Shown: positions 18,369 through 27,436, numbered from the stretch's first letter. The stretch is 64,000 nt of DNA from JALHVH01 sp964544265 (GCA_964544265.1 CAZJBD010000002.1:10801-74800); one strand, 5' to 3'. Made by a program: numbers and translations. The notes: a model not told the origin generated them from the sequence alone.

Positions 18369-18397
18369 AATATAGGGAGGAACCGGCGGTAAGTCAA
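18369..18397 (-). promoter_or_regulatory. putative promoter giving a leaderless kinase mRNA
   Basis: Minus strand: TTGACT (18397-18392), a 17-base spacer and TATATT (18374-18369), then six bases (CATACC) and the kinase ATG. Transcription would begin at or next to the start codon. Confidence 0.6.
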
Positions 18398-18482
18398 CCG
18401 TGGAGGGAAGATAATCCGGGGCTCCGGGACGGGCGAAGCGGAGGGGCCTTGATCCGGGCCTCGCCGGTCTTGGCCCCAGGGA

Positions 18483-19379
18483 TCAGACGAAACTCTCCTT
18501 GTCGTAGCCGATCTTGACGAGCTCGATTTTCTCCGGGTCGGCGGTGCCCAGATGGTATTTGCTATCGGCGATGGCGATGTGCTTGGCCGGCGGATTGAGG
18601 GGGCGCTCCTCGGCGAAATATTCGCGGCGGATGGCCTCGATGACGCGCAATCCGATGGCGTCGACGGCGACCGGGTCGAATCCCAGCATGAGGCCGTAAT
18701 ATTTCCAGACATATTTGGGATTGAAGCTGTGAGGACCGAAGCTGTGGAATTGGGGCGTGAACATGACCAGGACATTCAATCGCGTTTTTCCCTTGACGAC
18801 CGGAAGGTTCCAGATCGAGGCCAGGTCGGCGCAGGAGTCGGGATGGATGCTGATCGGTTCGGGGATGAACATAATATAGTTTTTAATGAGCGAGCCGACG
18901 CCGGCCCAATGGTGTGAGCGCATCGGCCGGGCGTTGATCAGGGCCGTGGCCTTTTGGAAGACCGGATTCTGTAAAACGCCCAGGTCGTCGACACTGATGT
19001 TGGTTTCCTTGACCCCAACCTCGATGATTCTCTTCTTGAGCGCGTTTTCGACCTCGGCGGTCGTGCGGAGATAGGGCCAGCGGTTGTTTTTAATGCCGAC
19101 GATGTCGTCAGGCTTGATGATGGTTTTCCAGGCGCTCTGCGGATCGGGCATGTCGGTGAGGGCCTTGATACCGGAATCGAGCATTTCCTCCACGACCGCA
19201 TATTGAGGACGACCGTTTTCATCCAGGACTTTGAGGTCGCGGACCAGAACGACACGGCTCTTGCCGCCCTTGGCGGGAGCCGTCGTCTCCTGGCCGGAAA
19301 GAAGGAGTGTTGTGCCGATGGCGGCGGCCGAAGCGCTCTTAATGAATTGCCGTCTGCTGATCGATTCTCTGGGCTTCAT
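18483..19379 (-). CDS. Tat-exported DUF362 protein
   Basis: A 298-residue protein starting at ATG 19379, with GGAAGGAACG upstream. The N-terminus carries a twin-arginine signal (SRRQFIKSASAAAIGTTLLL), pointing to folded export, often with an Fe-S or other cofactor. The rest belongs to the DUF362 family, whose members are often linked to iron-sulfur proteins; here there is no CxxCxxC cluster, only scattered Cys. The function is unknown. It starts 13 bases after the DUF6599-like gene, so both are in one operon. It may act in the periplasm on a substrate shared with that neighbour. Confidence 0.82.
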   Translation of the reverse strand: MKPRESISRRQFIKSASAAAIGTTLLLSGQETTAPAKGGKSRVVLVRDLKVLDENGRPQYAVVEEMLDSGIKALTDMPDPQSAWKTIIKPDDIVGIKNNRWPYLRTTAEVENALKKRIIEVGVKETNISVDDLGVLQNPVFQKATALINARPMRSHHWAGVGSLIKNYIMFIPEPISIHPDSCADLASIWNLPVVKGKTRLNVLVMFTPQFHSFGPHSFNPKYVWKYYGLMLGFDPVAVDAIGLRVIEAIRREYFAEERPLNPPAKHIAIADSKYHLGTADPEKIELVKIGYDKESFV

Positions 19380-19392
19380 CGTTCCTTCCTTT

Positions 19393-20316
19393 TCACGTCT
19401 TGATCTTGTCGAGAATGGCCCTGACCGTCGGTGCGTCCGGAGCGTTGAAAACGACGCTGACCAGATCGCCCCGGCATCGGAGGCCCGTCCAGCGGCCCTC
19501 TTTCGTCGGGCGCATCCCGTCCTCCGCCCCGTCCAGAAGTCTTTTCTGGAATTGCCGGGCGGCCGCTTCGGCCCTGGGGGCATCGGGGTAGCGGACCAAA
19601 AGCAGGAAAAACGTGGCGCCGCCCTTCCGGTACTTGCCCAAGGCCGCCGGTGTGTCGTTGCCGATGTTTAAAACATTCTCATTGGAGACAAAATAGAAAC
19701 TATTCAACCAGATATAATGGTGAAAATAGCGCACGGTCTCCGGGAGCAGATTGTCCGCCGGGAGCAGGCCGATGATCGGCGGCAGGGCGCCTTCGCTTCC
19801 AATCCCGCCGGCAATCGTCTGGCCCAGCTTGAAAACGACATCCTTTTTTTCTTCCGTTTCCGGATAGGCAAGGATCGAGATGTAATAGCGGCCCTTCCAG
19901 AAGGTCAACAGGCCGGCGGCATACTCGCTTCCCTGACCAAAGCGGTCGTCGAGCGTTTCCCGCGAATGGGCAAAGACGCCGAAGGCGTCGGGGGNNNNNN
20001 NNNNGTCGGGGGCGGAGCCCATCTCAAAGATGTCAACATTGATCTCGTTGTCGGCTGAATCCAGGTATTTCATCGAAAGGGCATTCTTAAAATTATAGGA
20101 GATGTAGAGCTCGGCGCCGCCGTCGATATATGTCGACAGATTCTCGGGCGTATAGATCGCGGGCGAATCGGCCTTTTTCCAACCGGCGATCGAATCCGGC
20201 AAAAGCTTGTAGAATTCGTTGATGTTCTCCGGCATGGCGGGCATCCTTATGTGGATGATGAATAGAACGGAAAAAACAAATCCGGCCACCCGCGAACGGC
20301 TCTTAAAAACCGGCAA
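19393..20316 (-). CDS. secreted DUF6599-like protein, interrupted by an assembly gap
   Basis: About 300 residues. A TTG at 20316 with AAGGAG eight bases upstream starts a signal-like N-terminus (LPVFKSRSRVAGFVFSVLFI). The body has STYIDGGAELYISYNF, an EMGSAPD...DAFGVFAHSRE segment and a C-terminal FFLLLVRYPDAPRAEAA, as in DUF6599 proteins of Acidobacteria-like genomes. Function unknown. Ten N at 19995-20004 lie inside the gene, flanked on both sides by the same 8 bases. Removing the Ns and one copy restores a continuous MGSAPDAFGVF, so the true protein is probably six residues shorter than the scaffold implies. Co-transcribed with the DUF362 gene. Confidence 0.78.
   Translation of the reverse strand: MPVFKSRSRVAGFVFSVLFIIHIRMPAMPENINEFYKLLPDSIAGWKKADSPAIYTPENLSTYIDGGAELYISYNFKNALSMKYLDSADNEINVDIFEMGSAPDXXXXPDAFGVFAHSRETLDDRFGQGSEYAAGLLTFWKGRYYISILAYPETEEKKDVVFKLGQTIAGGIGSEGALPPIIGLLPADNLLPETVRYFHHYIWLNSFYFVSNENVLNIGNDTPAALGKYRKGGATFFLLLVRYPDAPRAEAAARQFQKRLLDGAEDGMRPTKEGRWTGLRCRGDLVSVVFNAPDAPTVRAILDKIKT
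19995..20004. other. scaffold gap (10 N) that is probably a missed overlap
   Basis: Both flanks carry GTCGGGGG next to the Ns. The two contig ends most likely overlap by these 8 bases. See the DUF6599-like entry for the protein evidence. Confidence 0.8.
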
Positions 20317-20396
20317 AACGATGTCTCCTTTAACACGCCTTATAGTAGCAAATTTGGAGAGAAATTCAAAAGCGGTAATTATTTTGAAACGACATT

Positions 20397-21881
20397 CTAC
20401 CGAAAAACCGGTGGGGGCGGGGACTGAATTTGAAAGGCCCCATCGCTGGCGTCCCAATAATGCCCGTCTCCAGATTGGATTCTGATTTTGTATCCCATAC
20501 CATTGCTGGCCGATCCTTCGATGAGAGCTCCTGTTTCCCAGCCGTAGGTTCCCTCGCCGACTGGAACATTCTCGGCAATGGTTCCGACCAGCCTATGGTT
20601 TTGATAAAGATAGATATTGACAGGTCCGGTCAGATTATCGGAGGTCCAGCGGATGGTCTTGACCTCGCCCCGAGTGAATGTTTCGGTGCTATGAGGATCG
20701 ATCACCGTAATCCTGGAAGACGAATCACCCAGTCTTAATACACCTAATATGAGTTTCCCTGATGAATTACGATAAATCCCGTAAACGTTGCTGGGGATTG
20801 AATCCAAAGTGGGTTTAATAAAACCGTTGTAACCATTTTGCGTTGCGGGATCGATCAGATATTTCGTCCATACCCCTCGCTCGAGCACGGAAAGATAGAG
20901 AGCCGATTTCTTATTCACTTCATCCAGATAAGAAACATAAACCCTTCCTAAACGATCTGAAGTAACAGCCGGCCAATGGTATCCTCCTCCGGCTAATTCG
21001 CCGATGCTGGGCCGGGTCGGTGACTTAAAGTTGCCACCTTCATCTCGATAGGAATAATCAATGGTTATTTTTTTTCTAGAACTCCAAGTCGCGATCGCGC
21101 GATGAACCCTGCCGTTTTCGTCGACGTGTAGGTCGCCAAATCCATTATGGGTGATTCCTTTGGCATAAGGAATCGCATAGGTCCGGGCGTCTTCCAAATG
21201 GCTCCCGGCGGGTGCATAACGGTAGAAACACGATGGTGAAACGACCGGCGCTCTCCAGGAGACGTGGAGTCCGCCATAACTGTCCACAAACACGGAGGGA
21301 TCTCGATATTCAGCTTTCGAATTGGAACCCAGGGACTTATCGCTGCTCCAATTTTTCCCGGAGGGTTTTCGAAGATAGATCATCGGCGACGCAGAGCTTG
21401 AACCATTCCAGTATTGATAGAGAACATGAACGCTTTCATCGTCGGTCACGGCGCATACGGGGCCGAAGTACCGGCGATCGAGCACGGCAGGGCGGACGGT
21501 TTCCGTCCGCCAGCTTCCTTTTTTATCCTTCCAGACATGGGTAAGCTTCGTATCTCCATAGACAATATGGACCGTATTGCCGTCATTGCGGACCGCAATC
21601 CGGGGACGGGTAAACCAGGTTTCCGAGCCAGTCAACGTCGCAAGAAAAGTCGAATTTTTGATTCGATAGTCGGCGATTTGAGCATAATATAATTTATGAT
21701 TCTGAACATAGATGATATGCATTTTTCCCGTGAGGTCGATCGTCATGTCATGAGTGGACGCACTGATGCCCAAGGGGTGAATTTCATACGGTCGAGCCGG
21801 AAGATATCCCGATAAGCCAGCCAATAGACTTATAAAAATCGCGATGGATGTTTTCCTGGCGGATGGGATCGATCGAATCAT
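20397..21881 (-). CDS. secreted beta-propeller-like protein with C-terminal Kre9/KNH-like domain
   Basis: A 494-residue protein with an N-terminal signal (KTSIAIFISLLAGLSGYLPA). Residues about 30-380 form repeated blade-like units (HIIYVQNHKLYYAQ, VHIVYGDTKLTHVW, VHVLYQYWNG, LHVSWRAP, VYVSYLDE) of the sialidase/BNR-like or fungal-lectin-like propeller type, without an obvious catalytic motif. The last 100 residues (ITVIDPHSTETFTRGEVKTI onward, ending in WDASDGAFQI) resemble the Kre9/KNH Ser-Thr-rich domain found at the end of many secreted bacterial proteins. It has AAGGAGGACCG before the ATG. It may bind a carbohydrate or cell-surface ligand; no enzymatic role can be assigned. Confidence 0.75.
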   Translation of the reverse strand: MIRSIPSARKTSIAIFISLLAGLSGYLPARPYEIHPLGISASTHDMTIDLTGKMHIIYVQNHKLYYAQIADYRIKNSTFLATLTGSETWFTRPRIAVRNDGNTVHIVYGDTKLTHVWKDKKGSWRTETVRPAVLDRRYFGPVCAVTDDESVHVLYQYWNGSSSASPMIYLRKPSGKNWSSDKSLGSNSKAEYRDPSVFVDSYGGLHVSWRAPVVSPSCFYRYAPAGSHLEDARTYAIPYAKGITHNGFGDLHVDENGRVHRAIATWSSRKKITIDYSYRDEGGNFKSPTRPSIGELAGGGYHWPAVTSDRLGRVYVSYLDEVNKKSALYLSVLERGVWTKYLIDPATQNGYNGFIKPTLDSIPSNVYGIYRNSSGKLILGVLRLGDSSSRITVIDPHSTETFTRGEVKTIRWTSDNLTGPVNIYLYQNHRLVGTIAENVPVGEGTYGWETGALIEGSASNGMGYKIRIQSGDGHYWDASDGAFQIQSPPPPVFR

Positions 21882-22236
21882 CGGTCCTCCTTAGAAGTAT
21901 TTATGTTCCTGATCCTTTTTTTGTTTAAAGTTGCCAAAGCTATGATTTTCCAAATGGATTTGTTATTAAGAAGGTGAACGGGGCTTCGTATTCGATCCCA
22001 ATAATTCTCTTATGATCGTTTTGAGTCAAAAGAAGCCCATTTTTGGATCTGAACTCCGGTTTGGATAAATACGAAAAATCATGCGCCTTGTCAAGCATTT
22101 TCTGCATGCCATCCTCCGCCGGGGGCCTCTTTTTTCAAGCTCATCTTGAAAACATGAAGAGAATTATGGTTCTGTTGTAAAAAAGCTTGTCTTTCCTTAA
22201 AATGGGCGTAGTTCAAGATTCGTTCGAGAGGAATCC
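21882..22236. other. divergent intergenic region, no gene seen
   Basis: The 355 bases between two divergently transcribed secreted-protein genes are AT-richer than the surroundings and have stops in all frames. I see no RNA gene, repeat or convincing promoter pair. It presumably holds both promoters. Confidence 0.5.
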
Positions 22237-23916
22237 ATGAATAAAATTCGGATGTGGCTCCCGACGTTTTTGATTCTGCAATCCCTTTTCGCCCTTGGAC
22301 AGAGCGCCGATAAAAAAGAAGGGCCTCTATCGCCGAGTGCGAAGATGGACAAGCTGTTCGATTTTTGGAATCGGCTGGACCAGCCCGGTTTTGCCGTCGT
22401 TGTGGTCAAGGAGGGTCAGGTCGCTTATCAGAACGTATTCGGCCTGGCTTGCCAGGAGCACGGCGTCGCCATCACGCCCAAGACGGTCTTCAATATCGCC
22501 ACCGCGGCTCAGCCGTTCGTCGGCACGGCCATCGCCTTGTTGGAGAAACAGGGCAAACTTTCGCTGGACGATGATGTCCGCAAGTACATCCCGGAGATTC
22601 CCGAGTTCGAGACTCCGGTCAAGCTTCGCCACCTCGTCTATCAGACGAGCGGACTGAGGGACTGGCTTTCCGTGCTCCAGCTGAGCGGCCGGGACAAGGA
22701 GGAAGTCACGTTCGAAAAGGTTCTGAATATTGTCGAGGCCCAGAAGAGGCTTGCGTTCCCCCCGGGCGACCGCTTTCAAGACTCCAATACGAATTACGAC
22801 CTGCTGTCGGAAACGGTCAAGCGCGTGACCGGCCAGCCTTTCTCCGACTGGGCCTGGGAAAACATCTTCAAGCCCCTGAAAATGACCAGGACCCAGTTTC
22901 GCGACAACTTCCGCTCGATCTTTGACGACCAGGCCTTCACCTATAATTTCACCCGCCGGGAATACCTGAAGGGCGTGGACAACCTGTCGCTCTCCGGTTC
23001 GCATTCGCTTTTCGCTTCAGTCTCCGACCTGGCCAAGTGGCTGCTCAACCTGGAAACCGGCCAGGTGGGCGGCCAAGACATCCTCGCCAGGATGTTTGAG
23101 GCCGGCCGGCTGAACAACGGCCAAAGCTCGGATTTCGGCTATGGCATGAACATCGAGACAGGGCAGGGGCGGCGACGGATATCGAGAGTCGGGAATTGGG
23201 CCGGCTCCGGGGCGGCCCTGGTTTATTTTCCGGACTTGAGGTTCGGCTACGCCGTGCTCGCCAATTGGGACTATACTCCTGTGGAGGGATTCCTCCAGGA
23301 TATTGCCGATCTTTATCTCCCGGCCGCTTCGGAGCCGGTGAAAAAGAGTCCGCCTCCAACTTCGAAAAAGACGGTCAAGGTCAGCCTGGAAATCCTGGAC
23401 TCCTATGCCGGCGATTATCGAATGGGGCCGGGCCAGGTTTTCACGATCAGCCGCAAGGGCGGGGAGCTCATCCTCAGCGTTCCGGGGACGAGCGTCCCCT
23501 TGGTCAGCCTATCGAAAACAGAATTTCTTTTGGCCTTCGCCGATGCCCGGATTGCTTTTCAAAAGGACAAGGAAGAGAAAGTTCAACGTCTTGTCTGGAA
23601 ACAGGGCGGAGCCGAGCAGAACGCTCCCAAGATCGTCCTGGTGAAACCCGGCCCGCAGGAATTGCAGGAGTTTGCCGGGTCCTATTTCAATGCCGAGCTC
23701 GGCCTCCGCTATGCCGTTGAGCTGCGGGGCGACGCCCTGGTCATGAGGGCTCCGGGGCAAGATGATATCCGGCTGGCGCCCGAAGAAAAAGATCGTTTCA
23801 CGACCAGCTGGCGCATTTTCCCGACGGTCGTTTTTCAGCGGGACGGGCAAAACCTGGTGGCCGGATTCGTCATCGACAGCGATCCCGTCCGCGATTTAGT
23901 ATTTAAGAAGAATTAA
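22237..23916 (+). CDS. class C beta-lactamase / PBP-fold protein lacking catalytic residues
   Basis: A 559-residue secreted protein (signal MWLPTFLILQSLFALGQS) with the serine beta-lactamase/D-aminopeptidase fold: KTVFNIATAAQPFVGTAIAL, GKLSLDDDVRKYIPE, HLVYQTSGLRDW and a Y-x-N region SNTNYDLLSETVKRVTG are clear. The nucleophile SxxK, normally ASVSK, reads TAAQ. The YSN motif reads DSN, and the H/K-x-G position near VGNWAGSGA lacks the basic residue. All three catalytic motifs are therefore lost and the protein is probably a binding or regulatory pseudoenzyme. The C-terminal 200 residues form two beta-rich repeats like those after this fold in related proteins. AGAGG lies before the ATG. Confidence 0.85.
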   Translation: MNKIRMWLPTFLILQSLFALGQSADKKEGPLSPSAKMDKLFDFWNRLDQPGFAVVVVKEGQVAYQNVFGLACQEHGVAITPKTVFNIATAAQPFVGTAIALLEKQGKLSLDDDVRKYIPEIPEFETPVKLRHLVYQTSGLRDWLSVLQLSGRDKEEVTFEKVLNIVEAQKRLAFPPGDRFQDSNTNYDLLSETVKRVTGQPFSDWAWENIFKPLKMTRTQFRDNFRSIFDDQAFTYNFTRREYLKGVDNLSLSGSHSLFASVSDLAKWLLNLETGQVGGQDILARMFEAGRLNNGQSSDFGYGMNIETGQGRRRISRVGNWAGSGAALVYFPDLRFGYAVLANWDYTPVEGFLQDIADLYLPAASEPVKKSPPPTSKKTVKVSLEILDSYAGDYRMGPGQVFTISRKGGELILSVPGTSVPLVSLSKTEFLLAFADARIAFQKDKEEKVQRLVWKQGGAEQNAPKIVLVKPGPQELQEFAGSYFNAELGLRYAVELRGDALVMRAPGQDDIRLAPEEKDRFTTSWRIFPTVVFQRDGQNLVAGFVIDSDPVRDLVFKKN

Positions 23917-23941
23917 AGTAAAGCGAAATAAAGCGGAGAGA

Positions 23942-24661
23942 TTAGCTTAAGGTCGTTTTGAGCTTCCCGTCAGGGGCAGGTTTGACGCCCGTCAAGAATT
24001 CCTTCAGGTAGCGCTTCAATATGAGCCGCCCGGTGGGCCAGGAATAGGCTGTGCTCTTGCCGCCCAGCCGGTCTCCCTCTATCGTCGGGATCTCGGACAC
24101 TTTGTGGCCGAGTTTCAAGGCCCGGATCGACATCTGGAATTCGATATCGAATCCGGTCGGCTCGGGGTTCATCTCAATCAGTTTGCTCCTGCGCACGGCC
24201 CGGAATCCATTGATCGTATCCGTGATGTGCCCTCCCCAGCGAAGGTGGACGAGAACGTTGAAAACCCAACTCACCCACTTACGCCATCTGATCACATGCT
24301 TGTCGTCCTCGTTTTTGCCGCCTTTCATGAAGCGGGAGGCGATGACCATGTCGCTCCCGGCTTTCAGCCCGCCGAGAAGGCGCAGGATATCACCAGGATC
24401 TTCGTTTCCGTCCGGTGCGAAGAAGACCAGATACTCGCATTCCGTGATCATGGCGCCGGCGTTAAAGATTGCTCCCTTTTTCACGGGCTGGATGACCTTA
24501 ATGCCGTTCTTCTCATAGAATTCTAGTGTGCCGTCGGTGGACCCGCCGTCTAGGGCCCAGACCTCGTCAAACGCCGATATGGGAATATGCGGGAATTGCT
24601 TGGGCAGGGCCTCTATCTCGTTAAGCGTCGAAATGAATAGGGCCGACCTGTAGTTCATCAA
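23942..24661 (-). CDS. family 2 glycosyltransferase (DPM1-like)
   Basis: A 239-residue cytoplasmic GT-A enzyme without membrane segments. The nucleotide-sugar motif appears as EVWALDGGSTDGT, and the second acidic motif as FFAPDGNEDP; the C-terminal GFDIEFQMSIRALKLG region fits dolichol/polyprenyl-phosphate mannosyl- or glucosyltransferases. It probably transfers a sugar to a polyprenyl phosphate for surface glycan assembly, far from the main glycan locus. AGGAGTGG precedes tandem ATGs (24661, 24658). Convergent with the pseudo-beta-lactamase gene. Confidence 0.83.
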   Translation of the reverse strand: MMNYRSALFISTLNEIEALPKQFPHIPISAFDEVWALDGGSTDGTLEFYEKNGIKVIQPVKKGAIFNAGAMITECEYLVFFAPDGNEDPGDILRLLGGLKAGSDMVIASRFMKGGKNEDDKHVIRWRKWVSWVFNVLVHLRWGGHITDTINGFRAVRRSKLIEMNPEPTGFDIEFQMSIRALKLGHKVSEIPTIEGDRLGGKSTAYSWPTGRLILKRYLKEFLTGVKPAPDGKLKTTLS

Positions 24662-24832
24662 TCATCCACTCCTGTCAAACAAGGGTTGAAAGTTTGAGAG
24701 TTCAATATCTTATCAGGATCCCTTTATGTTGGCAAAGAACTTTCTTGCCTTCTTCTCTCGCGCGAGCAGCCGGCGCCGAAAGACCGACAGAGATAGATAA
24801 GACCGCCAGGGTCAACGTCAATGGAACTCGTA

Positions 24833-25294
24833 TCAACGGTTGCGCAGATTCACGTAAGCGTCGGAGTGGAAGCGGAGGCGCTTATTGCCCTGGGGACCCG
24901 AAGTGTAGAAGTGCCCCTTGACGCGCGCCTTGACCCGGTCCTGGCGCAGCACGTCCTGGACGGCTCCGGGCATCTTCAGGAAGTTAACGTCGAAGCGGCT
25001 CTGGACTTTTCCCTCTCCGAATCCGGCCAGTTGCAGCCCCGAAGGCTCGAATCCTCGCCCCATCCGGTTGCCGTTTATAAACAGCTCGTAATCGAACCGG
25101 TCGATGTTGAGCGGCTCCGGATTAGGGTTCCGGACGCGGAATAGGACGTCGAGGGCGACTCCCGTGATGCCCATGTCCCCGACCTTAAGACCGTCCACGG
25201 CCAGGATGGGGGCCTTCAGGCCGCAGGCCGAGGTCATAAGGATCATCAAGGCGACTCCCGCCGCCGCCCACGATCCTGCTCGAAGATTCCTCAT
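24833..25294 (-). CDS. LEA2-domain lipoprotein
   Basis: A 153-residue protein with a lipoprotein signal ending in LMILMTSAC, so the mature N-terminus would be a lipidated Cys. The remainder is an LEA type 2 (WHy-like) domain with the typical VALDVLFRVRNPNPEPLNID stretch. Such proteins are linked to desiccation or membrane stress, but no biochemical activity is established. AAGGAG is seven bases before ATG 25294. A promoter at 25384-25413 gives a leader of about 80 bases containing a long hairpin. Confidence 0.85.
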   Translation of the reverse strand: MRNLRAGSWAAAGVALMILMTSACGLKAPILAVDGLKVGDMGITGVALDVLFRVRNPNPEPLNIDRFDYELFINGNRMGRGFEPSGLQLAGFGEGKVQSRFDVNFLKMPGAVQDVLRQDRVKARVKGHFYTSGPQGNKRLRFHSDAYVNLRNR

Positions 25295-25333
25295 GATTTC
25301 ACTCCTTAAACGTAGGATCCTCCTTTTTTCGCA

Positions 25334-25373
25334 GCAAAAGGAATTACCGCTCTAAGCGATAATTCCCCTTTGC
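25334..25373 (-). promoter_or_regulatory. long hairpin in the 5' leader of the LEA2 lipoprotein gene
   Basis: Left arm GCAAAAGGAATTACCGCT (25334-25351) pairs with AGCGATAATTCCCCTTTGC (25355-25373) around a 3-base loop, with one or two mismatches. In the mRNA it lies just after the predicted transcript start and before the ribosome-binding site. It could be an attenuator, a stability element or an operator. Confidence 0.5.
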
Positions 25374-25383
25374 CCGCGGAGTT

Positions 25384-25413
25384 AATATACGTCCCGCCGT
25401 GCGGCGATGTCAA
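25384..25413 (-). promoter_or_regulatory. putative sigma70 promoter for the LEA2 lipoprotein gene
   Basis: Minus strand: TTGACA (25413-25408), an 18-base spacer and TATATT (25389-25384). The first spacer bases TCGCCG are the same as in the promoter at 46258-46287. Confidence 0.65.
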
Positions 25414-25564
25414 TCTCCGAAATAAGCGGCGGAAGAGGGGCAAGCCTCATAGATGGTCGGGTTACCTGTTTAGACAACCCGGGGGGGGCGGCCTGCCCGT
25501 CGCGAACCCAAGCTTCGGATGATCGATGAATGCGGCGATTGGCGTAGGTCATCGATGCTTCTCT

Positions 25565-25593
25565 TTGCGAATCTCTGTTCAATTGTCTATAAT
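25565..25593 (+). promoter_or_regulatory. putative sigma70 promoter for the transglutaminase gene
   Basis: TTGCGA (25565-25570), a 17-base spacer and a perfect TATAAT (25588-25593), about 40 bases before the GTG start with its GAGGAGG site. Confidence 0.6.
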
Positions 25594-25638
25594 TGCAGGC
25601 AGCGGGAAAAGGATTTAAAAAGACATGAGGAGGTCAGC

Positions 25639-27273
25639 GTGAAAAAGATCGCCCTTTGCATCTGCCTCATAATGCTTCTTGCCGCCCTCTCTTGGGGAAA
25701 AGTCGGCGACGTCCTTAAAGTCATCAAAACGCCGGGTCCTTGTCCGACCGGGCTGACCTTTGACGGAAAACATCTCTGGCTCGCCGACGGTTTCACCGCT
25801 AAAATCTACAAGATCGATCCAGAAACCGGAAACGTCGTCTCGAGCTTCGAATCCCCCGGCCGTCACCCCGAGGGCTTGACCTGGGACGGACGATATCTCT
25901 GGCACGTTGACTCGGGGGAGAGGCTCCTGTACAAGCTGGACCCGGATACGGGAAGGGCTCTCTCTATCCTCGAATCCAACAGTTCGAGCCCGCGCGACTT
26001 GGCCTGGGACGGGGAGTATATCTGGATGACCGACTTTAGGAGCGACGCTCTCCTCAAGGTCTCGACCGTGGACGGGATGATGGTCCAGACTTTTTCGGCG
26101 CCCGCGGGCGAACCCGCCGGGCTGGCCTTTGATGGAAAGTATCTCTGGGTCACGGACAGGGCTGAAGATCGGGTCTATCTGGTGAATCCTTCAGACGGAC
26201 TCTGCCTTTCTTCCCTGCGTTCATACGGTCCCTTTCCATACGGGCTCGCCTGGGGAGGAGATGTCCTTTGGAATGTGGATTATGAGAATGACGAGATCTA
26301 CAAAATCAAGGTATTCGATACGGATATCATGACGAAGTGGGATGAGAAGGAGCTCTCATTGCGGTACGTAAAGGAATTCCGTAATTACGGCCCGGGGACA
26401 GTCAAGACTCTGGATATTTACCTCCCCATCCCTGAAAACCGGAACAACCAAACCCTTCTTACTGCCGTTCAGTTTGATACGAAACCTAACGAGGTCATCG
26501 AAGATAGCTGGGGACAAAAACTTGCCCATTTTACCTTTAAAGACCTGAAGGGTTATTCGATCGTCAGGCCGGAATGGAAAGTGGATGCCAGGATCTCTTC
26601 GGTCGAGTACTTCATCTATCCGGATAGAGTCGGCCCCCTTGAAGATATCCCCCCGGACATCCGAAAAAAATTCACCCAGGACGGCGATAAATACCGGATG
26701 AGCGATCCCTTCATCCGCGATCTTGCCCAGAAGATCGCCGGCGCAGAGAAAAACCCCTACTGGATTGTCCGCCGGATCTATGAGTATCTTGCGGACCACC
26801 TAAGCTACAACCTCAAGCCCGTGGGCGGATGGAATCCCGCTCCGACAGTCCTCAAAAGGGGAACGGCCTCCTGCTCGGAATATTCCTATTCGATGATCGC
26901 CCTCTGCCGCTCTCTTGGGGTTCCCATCCGTTATGTTGGCGCCGTCAGCCTGCGGGGTGACGATGCCAGTTTTGACGACGTCTTTCACCGCTGGACCGAA
27001 GTCTACCTTCCTCCCTACGGTTGGATTCCCTTCGACGTCAACAAAGGGGACAGGGGAGAGGGAGCTCCGCCCGGGGATAAAGTTATGGGCATCGGCAATA
27101 TCGCTGCCCGCTACGTCATCACGACAGAAAATGGGGGCGGCGACAAATACCTCTGGTTCGGTTACAACTACGGGTTCAACTGGACCTCCGAGGGCCCATG
27201 CCGCATTCACGAGGAAAATTATGGACTTTGGTCGCCGATCGGGGGGAAGAAATATCACAGGCCGATAAGATAA
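25639..27273 (+). CDS. secreted NHL/YncE-like propeller plus transglutaminase-like domain protein
   Basis: A 544-residue protein starting at GTG 25639, with a GAGGAGG six bases upstream. A signal peptide (KKIALCICLIMLLAALSWG) is followed by about five propeller repeats (each with GLTFDGKHLWLADG-like sequence, about 30-225), a beta-rich linker and a transglutaminase core. The catalytic triad is intact: Cys in TASCSEYS (about 411), His in FHRWTEVYLP (about 448) and Asp in PFDVNKGD (about 464). Bacterial members of this fold act as proteases, peptide N-glycanases or cross-linkers outside the cytoplasm. Substrate unknown. The nitroreductase-like gene downstream may share the promoter. Confidence 0.85.
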   Translation: MKKIALCICLIMLLAALSWGKVGDVLKVIKTPGPCPTGLTFDGKHLWLADGFTAKIYKIDPETGNVVSSFESPGRHPEGLTWDGRYLWHVDSGERLLYKLDPDTGRALSILESNSSSPRDLAWDGEYIWMTDFRSDALLKVSTVDGMMVQTFSAPAGEPAGLAFDGKYLWVTDRAEDRVYLVNPSDGLCLSSLRSYGPFPYGLAWGGDVLWNVDYENDEIYKIKVFDTDIMTKWDEKELSLRYVKEFRNYGPGTVKTLDIYLPIPENRNNQTLLTAVQFDTKPNEVIEDSWGQKLAHFTFKDLKGYSIVRPEWKVDARISSVEYFIYPDRVGPLEDIPPDIRKKFTQDGDKYRMSDPFIRDLAQKIAGAEKNPYWIVRRIYEYLADHLSYNLKPVGGWNPAPTVLKRGTASCSEYSYSMIALCRSLGVPIRYVGAVSLRGDDASFDDVFHRWTEVYLPPYGWIPFDVNKGDRGEGAPPGDKVMGIGNIAARYVITTENGGGDKYLWFGYNYGFNWTSEGPCRIHEENYGLWSPIGGKKYHRPIR

Positions 27274-27436
27274 GAGCAACCGGCTAAAAGGCGGTGCGCC
27301 AACAAATATTCAGACAGAGAACGAATTCGGATTTCCGTCCGTTGATTTAAGGGCTGTTTGAGAGGAGCGCAAGGAGACAAAAACGAGCTGAAACGATAGG
27401 GTTATGAAAAGCGTCATGGATCGAGGAGGTATTCTC

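Noticed and set aside
18448..18486. Rho-independent terminator after the DUF362 gene (TGATCC-GGGCC / GGCCC-GGATCA stem)
   Set aside because: The stem has a bulge, overlaps the stop codon and lacks a U-tract in the relevant direction.
25430..25520. Structured RNA or tRNA-like fold (CGGGTT...AACCCG with GGGGCAAGCC...GGCCTGCCC)
   Set aside because: No T-loop, anticodon arm or known riboswitch core; only weak nested palindromes in GC-rich DNA.
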